Shown here: positions 1 to 5,008 of the stretch, piece after piece | Layout of the letters: each line of letters begins with the position of its first letter | Numbering within the stretch: the first letter of the stretch is position 1 | DNA from: Anaerolineae bacterium | GTDB lineage: Bacteria > Chloroflexota > Anaerolineae > 4572-78 > NAK82 | Assembly (NCBI GenBank): GCA_030597485.1 | Contig: JAUVRU010000093.1 | Location: 1-7,150, forward strand | Length of the DNA: 7,150 nt | Reading direction: 5' to 3' | Translations under genes and position numbers: made by a program | The notes under the pieces: generated by a model | Seen by the model: the letters and a program-made list of their open reading frames with translations, nothing else | Databases searched by the model: none | What the model was told of the DNA's origin: nothing

Positions 1-1
1 C

Positions 2-646
2 AGGGCGGAGCGCCTAAAAGCGTTGCATCAAGAGATTGAAGGTGAGGGCGCTATGATCATGGCGATCCCGACCGACCTGCGCGATGAGGTACAGATCCAA
101 GATCTCTTTGCCACTATTCGCGAGAAGTGGGGTGGAGTGGATGTGCTGGTCAACAGTGCGGCACTGGGATACAAGGTGTCGCTCGTGGACGGCGATATTC
201 AGTACTGGCGCGAGATGTGGCAGGTAAACGTGCTTGCGTTGAGTATCTGCACGCGTCAGGCCATTGGGGATATGCGGCAACGGGGCGACAACGGACACAT
301 TATTCATATGGCATCTATGGGAGGGCATCGCCTGAACGCGGCAAGCACCGGAAACGGGATGTATGCTGCCACCAAGAGCGCGGTTCTTGTTCTCACCGAG
401 GCGCTGCGTGGAGAACTGAGGAAGTTGGGAAGTGGTATCCGGGTGACAGCCATCAGCCCCGGTCTCGTGGAAACAGAGTTTGCTGCTCGCTTCCACAGAA
501 GCGAGGAGGTAGCGGAAAGAACCTACGGCCAATACACAGTGCTTCAGCCTGAAGACATTGCATCTCTCATCCGCTACGTGTTGTCCTGCCCACCACACGT
601 GCAGATTCACGATATCCTTGTCCGCCCGACCGATCAGAAGACATGA
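2..646 (+). CDS. SDR family oxidoreductase, DHRS11-like (5' end outside window)
   Basis: Short-chain dehydrogenase/reductase, probably an NAD(P)(H)-dependent oxidation or reduction of an alcohol or ketone in the cytoplasm; substrate unknown. The frame is open from base 2, and the first visible residues (RAERLKAL) match the region after the second Rossmann strand. The TGxxxGxG nucleotide motif and about 40 residues therefore lie upstream of the window. Numbering visible codons from base 2: N51-S-A-A (the NNAG position, altered), structural Asn76 in QVNV, catalytic Ser105, and Tyr121-A-A-T-Lys125. The stretch NVLALSICTR, the SMGGHR segment and the C-terminal PEDIA...HVQIHDILVRPT agree, as I recall it, with animal DHRS11. 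Length fits a protein of about 255 residues. Its TGA overlaps an ATG (ATGA at 643-646), although the next gene more likely starts at 697. A methionine or TTG start inside the visible frame (for example TTG at 23) is not credible because it would remove the cofactor site. Family is sure; function is not. Confidence 0.93.
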   Translation, partial: RAERLKALHQEIEGEGAMIMAIPTDLRDEVQIQDLFATIREKWGGVDVLVNSAALGYKVSLVDGDIQYWREMWQVNVLALSICTRQAIGDMRQRGDNGHIIHMASMGGHRLNAASTGNGMYAATKSAVLVLTEALRGELRKLGSGIRVTAISPGLVETEFAARFHRSEEVAERTYGQYTVLQPEDIASLIRYVLSCPPHVQIHDILVRPTDQKT

Positions 647-684
647 CTTGGCCTGTGGCTAACTGTGTCCTGTTTGAGGGAAAT

Positions 685-690
685 GGAAGG
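685..690 (+). promoter_or_regulatory. Shine-Dalgarno site that favours start 697
   Basis: GGAAGG lies six bases before ATG 697 and is much better placed than the weak AGAAG before ATG 643. Together with the family-like N-terminus it decides the start of the aminotransferase. Confidence 0.6.
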
Positions 691-696
691 TCATCT

Positions 697-1851
697 ATGC
701 TGCTAATGACACCTGGACCCGTTGCAGTGGACCAGCGAGTGGTCGCTGCCATGAACAGGCCGGCGGTCTGCCCCCAGACTCCGGAGTTCTGGGAGGTAAT
801 TGACGATTTGGAGACGATGTTGCAGCACATCTTCCTCACCCAGTCGCCGGTGGCCATAGGGCCTGGATCTGGACGGTTGGGTCTCGAATCGGCTATCATC
901 AGCGTTGTTGAGCCAGGTGATAAGACGCTGCACATCGTTAATGGGACGTTTGCCTCATACTCCGTGGAGATTGCGCGTAGAGCCGGCGCCGACGTCACAC
1001 TCGTCGCAGGACGGTATGGCGGACCAATAGACGTGGACCAGGTGCGCCGGCAGCTGCGTTCTCGTCACCCCAGGCTGGTGACCATATGCCATTCAGAGAC
1101 GTCGACCGGCGCACACTATGACCTTCGAGAGATGGTCCCACTCTGCCGTGAGCACGACGCGCTCTTGATGGTGGATGCGGTTTCTTCGATGGGCTCCATG
1201 GAACTGCGTATGGACGACTGGGAGCTTGACCTGGTAGTGGGGACAGCCAACAAGGGCCTGGGATCACTGCTGGGACTGGCAGTGATCGGGGTGGGACCAA
1301 GGGCATTGGATGTTATGGAGGCACGCACGACACCGTGCCACAGCTGGGGCCTGGATCTCAGCCGGGCGCTTGCCGCGGTGACAACAAGTGGCACCCGGCC
1401 CTGGGCTGTGGTGCCGTTCACGCACCTGTACTACGCATTGCAGGAGGCTTGCAGACAGGTGTTGGAAGAGGGCCTTGAGGCACGGTGGACACGACACCAG
1501 AGGTTTGCGAGAGCCACCCGGCGGGCAGTGGAAGCCATCGGCCTGGATCTATACGCCAACCACCATTTGGCCGGCGACTGCGTGACCGCCGTGTGCGTTC
1601 CCAACGGGCTGGAAGAGGGCGACATCGTGCGGACACTGCGGGAGCGATATCAGGTGGGCATAGGAGGGAGCACGGCCGGCGAGGCGAAGGGCAAGATCTT
1701 CCGCATCTCTCACCAGGGAGTGCAGGCGAGTGCGGAGATGCTCATTCCCACACTGGCGGCGTTGGAGCAGGCTCTGAGCGATCTTGGATATGGGGTGAGA
1801 CCTGCCAGTGCAGTCGAAGCTTTCCTTCAGGCCTTGAACCAGGATGGATAG
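697..1851 (+). CDS. Class V PLP aminotransferase, alanine/serine-glyoxylate type
   Basis: Pyridoxal-phosphate aminotransferase of fold type I, class V, in the family of alanine-glyoxylate, serine-pyruvate and ureidoglycine-glyoxylate transaminases. It should move an amino group between an amino donor and a small keto acid in the cytoplasm. With the start at 697 the protein has 384 residues, normal for the family. It opens with MLLMTPGPVAV, the usual family N-terminus. PLP-binding Asp160 (MVDAVSSMG) and the Schiff-base Lys186 (TANKGLG) are 26 residues apart, the same spacing as Asp183/Lys209 of human AGT. Arg336 (GKIFRIS) fits the substrate-carboxylate arginine (Arg360 in AGT). Two changes are visible: Arg60 stands where AGT has His83, and Phe85 where it has the PLP-stacking Trp108, so the substrate may differ from AGT. 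ATG 697 has GGAAGG six bases upstream. The alternative ATG at 643 overlaps the previous stop and would add 18 residues (TWPVANCV...) unlike the family. It ends 10 bases before the next gene. Family sure, substrate unknown. Confidence 0.93.
   Translation: MLLMTPGPVAVDQRVVAAMNRPAVCPQTPEFWEVIDDLETMLQHIFLTQSPVAIGPGSGRLGLESAIISVVEPGDKTLHIVNGTFASYSVEIARRAGADVTLVAGRYGGPIDVDQVRRQLRSRHPRLVTICHSETSTGAHYDLREMVPLCREHDALLMVDAVSSMGSMELRMDDWELDLVVGTANKGLGSLLGLAVIGVGPRALDVMEARTTPCHSWGLDLSRALAAVTTSGTRPWAVVPFTHLYYALQEACRQVLEEGLEARWTRHQRFARATRRAVEAIGLDLYANHHLAGDCVTAVCVPNGLEEGDIVRTLRERYQVGIGGSTAGEAKGKIFRISHQGVQASAEMLIPTLAALEQALSDLGYGVRPASAVEAFLQALNQDG
1262..1287. repeat. Perfect 9-bp inverted repeat inside the aminotransferase gene
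   Basis: GATCACTGC (1262-1270) and its exact reverse complement GCAGTGATC (1279-1287) are separated by eight bases. They lie just after the codon for the PLP lysine (1252-1254) and encode part of a conserved glycine-rich segment. There is no T-run after it, so it is not a terminator. It may be a chance result of codon choice or an mRNA hairpin. Confidence 0.6.
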
Positions 1852-1856
1852 AGGAG
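1851..1856 (+). promoter_or_regulatory. Shine-Dalgarno site for the first UroD-like gene
   Basis: GAGGAG starts on the last base of the aminotransferase stop codon and sits five bases before ATG 1862. It selects 1862 over the in-frame ATG at 1844, which lies inside the previous gene and has no good site. Confidence 0.75.
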
Positions 1857-1861
1857 CCAAC

Positions 1862-3010
1862 ATGCACGCAAGGCGCAATAGATTCGACAGAGATGACCTT
1901 CAGCAGCGGCTGGCAAGGAACCAGGCCTTCTGGGATCGCACGCCTGTTGAGCGGCCGCTTCTGGCCACGGCGGCAGGCATCACGTTCCCTTTCGTCCGCT
2001 TTTCTGACCAGCCGGTGCCAATATCAGAAGGTCGCATCACACCCGATATGATTGACCCCAGACAGTTTCTGTCAGACTGGGACAGGACCCACGAGTATGC
2101 TGAGGCTCGACAGGAAGACATGTTCATGGTCGCCTCCCCTTTCGACGGCATGCCATGGATGGAGGCAATCGCTGGCTGCGAGGTGTACGTCAGCCTCAAG
2201 AGCCGTAGTGTGTGGGCGGAGCACCCGGACCCATCGTGGGAGAGCCTGAAGCGCATCCGGTTCGATCCAAAGAATCCGTGGCTGCTCAAAATCCTGGAGT
2301 ATTCGGACACGTTGCGCCAGCACGCTGACGGGCGCTATCCGATTGGCAATCCGATCCTGCGCGGCGTGGCCGACATGGCGGAAGCGCTGCTGGGCACCCA
2401 GCGTATGGTGCTTGAGTACTTCGACCACCCCCAGGAAATGAGGGACCTCCTCGCTCGGTGCACCGAGATCTGGCAGCGAGTGGGGGATATGCTGGTCGAG
2501 GACTTTGGCACGTTCCACGGAGGGATGTGTGCCGGTCGTCGGCGTGCCTGGGGCAAGGGAACCTGTATGATATACCAGGAGGACGCGGCTTCCATGTTGT
2601 CCCCGAGCCTATATCAGGATTTCATTCTGCCCCAGGAGGATGAGATTCTCCGGGGATGGGACCGGGCTATGATCCACATACACTCAGGGACGCTGCCCGT
2701 AGTCATTGACGGCTTGCTGTCGCTGGACTCGCTGGACGCAATGGAGGTTCTCATTGATCCGACAGGAAGCACCCTGCCCCAGCTGCTGGACACTTTCAGG
2801 CACATTCAAGAGCACAAGTCTCTCCTCATATGCGGGGAGATCAGTTTGGATGAAACCATGCTGATTCTCGAAGAGCTCTCGCCCCAAGGTCTGGCGATAC
2901 TGTCCAAGGTGGACACGGAAGAGGACGCCAACGTGCGCTTCCGCCAGGTTCTCTCGTATCTGGACGCAGGGCAGGTGGGAGATAGAGAGAATTCACAAAC
3001 ACAAGAATAG
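1862..3010 (+). CDS. Uroporphyrinogen decarboxylase-superfamily protein, copy 1 (not haem UroD)
   Basis: A 382-residue protein of the UroD/MtaA superfamily (TIM-barrel fold), probably cytoplasmic; reaction unknown. It begins with the RLARNQAFWDRTPVERPLL segment common in uncharacterised UroD-like proteins. It then has a GVADMAEALLGTQ segment, the W-x-K-G...QEDAASMLSPSLYQDFILP region, and an H272-I-H274-S-G motif where MtaA-type methyltransferases carry the zinc-binding H-x-C. Cys324 (LLICGEIS) follows 50 residues later. There is no Cys or His between 325 and the C-terminus, so the distant third zinc ligand of MtaA is missing unless Cys324 takes that part. The N-terminal arginine-rich substrate motif of the haem enzyme (RxPVWxMRQAGR) is absent, so this is not hemE. 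Start 1862 is chosen because of the GAGGAG site; an in-frame ATG at 1844 would overlap the previous gene. The stop is followed at once by the next gene's ribosome site. It could be a methyltransferase or a sugar-related lyase; neither is shown. Confidence 0.9.
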   Translation: MHARRNRFDRDDLQQRLARNQAFWDRTPVERPLLATAAGITFPFVRFSDQPVPISEGRITPDMIDPRQFLSDWDRTHEYAEARQEDMFMVASPFDGMPWMEAIAGCEVYVSLKSRSVWAEHPDPSWESLKRIRFDPKNPWLLKILEYSDTLRQHADGRYPIGNPILRGVADMAEALLGTQRMVLEYFDHPQEMRDLLARCTEIWQRVGDMLVEDFGTFHGGMCAGRRRAWGKGTCMIYQEDAASMLSPSLYQDFILPQEDEILRGWDRAMIHIHSGTLPVVIDGLLSLDSLDAMEVLIDPTGSTLPQLLDTFRHIQEHKSLLICGEISLDETMLILEELSPQGLAILSKVDTEEDANVRFRQVLSYLDAGQVGDRENSQTQE

Positions 3011-3015
3011 GAGGA
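3010..3015 (+). promoter_or_regulatory. Shine-Dalgarno site for a GTG-start SDR gene
   Basis: GGAGGA overlaps the last base of the preceding TAG and lies seven bases before GTG 3023. It is strong enough to support GTG as the real start and points to coupled translation. Confidence 0.8.
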
Positions 3016-3022
3016 AATCATC

Positions 3023-3805
3023 GTGAACGACACATCGCAAAGGTTAGCAGGCCGTGTTGCCATTGTGACAGGCGGCGGCAGAGGTATCGGCAAAAGGGTG
3101 GCATTGGCCTATGCCCGCGAAGGCGCCGACGTGGCGGTAGTGGCTCGCTCAAGCGAGGAGATCGCTCAGGCAGCCGGGGAGATCGAAGCACTGGGGCGCA
3201 AAGGCCTGGCAATCCAGGCAGATGTATGCAGTCCTGACGATGCCAACCGTTTGGTGGAGAGCGCACTGGAGACGTTGGGCAAGGTTGATATCTTGTTCAA
3301 TGCGGCCGGCACCAGGGCGGTAGCGCCATCTGAGGAACTGCCCTACGAGGATTGGCAGCGAGTGATTGACACCAACTTGACCGGCAGCTTCCTCTGCAGC
3401 CAGGCCGTGGCCGGACCGATGAAGCAAGCTGGATATGGTAAGATCATCATGGTAGGCTCAATGCAAGCCCATAGCGGAGCGCCCTTCAGAGCGGCTTACA
3501 TTGCCAGCAAGACGGGTTTGGTCGGTTTGACCAAGGGCCTGGGTGTAGAGTGGGCCAGGTACGGAATCAATGTGAACATGCTGTCACCCGGCTATCACGA
3601 GACCGACATCATCTTGCATCAGATCAAGATCGGCCAGTTGAACCTGGAGGCCATCAAACAACGCACGCCGGCCGCACGCCTTGGCACGATGGATGACTTG
3701 ACAGGCCCGGCTGTCTTCCTGGCTTCCAGCGAATCCGATTTCATGTGCGGTCAATCCCTCATCATTGACGGTGGCTGGATGGCATACGGGTTCCTTCAGA
3801 TGTAG
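3023..3805 (+). CDS. Classical SDR family oxidoreductase, complete
   Basis: A 260-residue short-chain dehydrogenase/reductase of the FabG/gluconate-5-dehydrogenase type, cytoplasmic; it interconverts a hydroxyl and a keto group with NAD(P)(H). All classical motifs are present: T16-G-G-G-R-G-I-G23 for the cofactor, D67-V, N93-A-A-G96, structural Asn118, and catalytic Ser146, Tyr159 and Lys163. The C-terminus has the usual PGYHET loop and S-L-I-I-D-G-G-W. Arg20 before the second glycine, Arg42 after strand two and no acidic residue at the end of that strand favour NADP(H) over NAD(H) (inference from known SDR rules). It starts at GTG with a strong GGAGGA site and begins 12 bases after the previous stop. 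It is clearly not a duplicate of the SDR at the left edge, which belongs to another subgroup. Its place between two UroD-like genes suggests a step in the same pathway, probably on a sugar, polyol or their keto form. Confidence 0.95.
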   Translation: MNDTSQRLAGRVAIVTGGGRGIGKRVALAYAREGADVAVVARSSEEIAQAAGEIEALGRKGLAIQADVCSPDDANRLVESALETLGKVDILFNAAGTRAVAPSEELPYEDWQRVIDTNLTGSFLCSQAVAGPMKQAGYGKIIMVGSMQAHSGAPFRAAYIASKTGLVGLTKGLGVEWARYGINVNMLSPGYHETDIILHQIKIGQLNLEAIKQRTPAARLGTMDDLTGPAVFLASSESDFMCGQSLIIDGGWMAYGFLQM

Positions 3806-3820
3806 CTGAAACTGGATGTG

Positions 3821-3826
3821 AGGGGG
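3821..3826 (+). promoter_or_regulatory. Shine-Dalgarno site for the second UroD-like gene
   Basis: AGGGGG lies six bases before ATG 3833, in the 27-base gap after the SDR. It selects ATG 3833 over the upstream in-frame GTG at 3818, which has no site. Confidence 0.65.
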
Positions 3827-3832
3827 AAAGAC

Positions 3833-5008
3833 ATGAATAGCCGTGAACGCTACTCTGCCGTAACGCACTTTGCGCCAGGTGTCCGGACGTTGCTTTGGGA
3901 GTTTGGATACTGGACAGGCACGATGGAACGTTGGTACCAGGAAGGATTGCGGCGTACTTCTTATTCTCCGCCCACCGGTTTCCCCAGTGGCAGTGGTGTG
4001 ATCGGTGAATCAGCTCCCTTCCCCCTGCGACCGGGCCTTATGCGCTACCGGGATTTCGATGTTCACAACCTGCTTGGCTTTGACGATGGGGCGGTGAGAA
4101 TCCCGGTGAACTGGCGTCACTCACCTCAGTTCGAGGAAATAATCCTCGAAGAGGATGAAACCAGCCGGTTGATGATCAATCCAGACGGCGTCACCGTGCG
4201 GGCGCGCAAGGAGAGGGATTCGATTCCTCAGTTTCTGAGCTGGCCGGTTTGCGATCGGTCCAGCTGGGAACAGACGAGGGAAGAACGTTTTGGCCCGGAC
4301 CTCACGCCGCGCCTTCCTGATGGCTGGGAATGGTTGCCAGCTGCATATCGTGATCGTGACTACCCACTGGGTGTGGTTATGGATGGCTTCTTTAGCATTC
4401 CTCGGGAACTCATGGGGATTGAGAAACAGCTGGTGATGTACTACGACGACCCACAATTGATGCACGATATCAACCGCCACCTGGCACAAGTCTGGCTGGC
4501 GGTGCTGGAAGAGATCGTGTCCAGGGTAGATCTGGACTTTGTCTACGTATGGGAGGACATGGCCTTCCGGAATGGGCCTCTCATATCGCCCGGGCTGTTC
4601 GAGGAGTTCATTGTCCCCTACTACCAACAGGTCACTGGATTTCTAAGAGGGCATGGCGTAGACACTATATGTGTGGACACCGATGGCAATTGCTGGAAGC
4701 TGATTCCAGGCTTCCTGAAGTCGGGAGTGACCGGATTGTACCCCTTCGAGGTTCAGGCAGGCATGGATGTGGTAGAGGTGCGGAAGCAGTTCCCGCAACT
4801 GCTCATCATCGGGGGGCTGGACAAGATGAAGTTGGCCCAGAGCAAAGAAGCTATCGATGCGGAGCTCGAGGCCAAACTGCCGCCGTTGTTGTCTCAAGGC
4901 GGGTTCATTCCCCACTGTGATCACCTGGTGCATCCGGATGTCCCCTGGGACAACTTTCTCTATTACCGACGAAAGACCGGGCAGTATGTCGAACGATACC
5001 AGTCCTAG
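3833..5008 (+). CDS. Uroporphyrinogen decarboxylase-superfamily protein, copy 2 (putative methyltransferase-like)
   Basis: A 391-residue UroD/MtaA-superfamily protein, probably cytoplasmic; reaction not known. The C-terminal half is typical of a large uncharacterised clade: W-E-D-M-A-F-R-N-G-P-L-I-S-P, then D282-T-D284-G-N, a YPFEVQAGMDV segment, GGLDK, and GGFIPHCDHLVHPDVPWDNF. D282-x-D284 stands where MtaA/MtbA carry H-x-C. Cys362 in IPHCDH is 78 residues further on, close to the roughly 77-residue gap to the last zinc Cys in those enzymes (recalled from the literature). A metal site made of D-x-D and Cys362 or its neighbours His361/His364 is therefore plausible, but inferred. The N-terminal motifs of haem-pathway UroD are absent. 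It differs greatly from copy 1, so it is not a recent tandem duplicate. ATG 3833 follows an AGGGGG site. Its last 23 bases overlap the glycoside hydrolase gene in another frame, which suggests coupled translation. Confidence 0.91.
   Translation: MNSRERYSAVTHFAPGVRTLLWEFGYWTGTMERWYQEGLRRTSYSPPTGFPSGSGVIGESAPFPLRPGLMRYRDFDVHNLLGFDDGAVRIPVNWRHSPQFEEIILEEDETSRLMINPDGVTVRARKERDSIPQFLSWPVCDRSSWEQTREERFGPDLTPRLPDGWEWLPAAYRDRDYPLGVVMDGFFSIPRELMGIEKQLVMYYDDPQLMHDINRHLAQVWLAVLEEIVSRVDLDFVYVWEDMAFRNGPLISPGLFEEFIVPYYQQVTGFLRGHGVDTICVDTDGNCWKLIPGFLKSGVTGLYPFEVQAGMDVVEVRKQFPQLLIIGGLDKMKLAQSKEAIDAELEAKLPPLLSQGGFIPHCDHLVHPDVPWDNFLYYRRKTGQYVERYQS

Noticed and set aside
14..610. A 198-codon open frame on the - strand at the left edge
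   Set aside because: It lies wholly opposite the SDR gene, which has intact family motifs, and its translation shows no recognisable domain; it is a shadow frame.
1844..1861. Start of the first UroD-like gene at ATG 1844
   Set aside because: It has no ribosome site and overlaps the previous gene; ATG 1862 has GAGGAG at the right distance.
1485..2051. A 188-codon + strand frame across the end of the aminotransferase
   Set aside because: It overlaps two well-supported genes in another frame, is rich in Arg, Gly and Ser, as expected of an out-of-frame reading of GC-rich coding DNA, and has no domain.
3806..3832. Promoter or terminator in the 27-base gap before the second UroD-like gene
   Set aside because: The gap holds only a Shine-Dalgarno site; there is no hairpin with a T-run and no room for a convincing -35/-10 pair.
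1862..5008. Calling either UroD-like gene hemE
   Set aside because: Both lack the N-terminal arginine motif of uroporphyrinogen decarboxylase, no haem gene is nearby, and there are two divergent copies in a catabolic setting.
1862..5008. Tandem duplication as the origin of the two UroD-like genes
   Set aside because: The two proteins share only the general fold pattern, have different motifs at the putative metal site, and are separated by an unrelated SDR gene.
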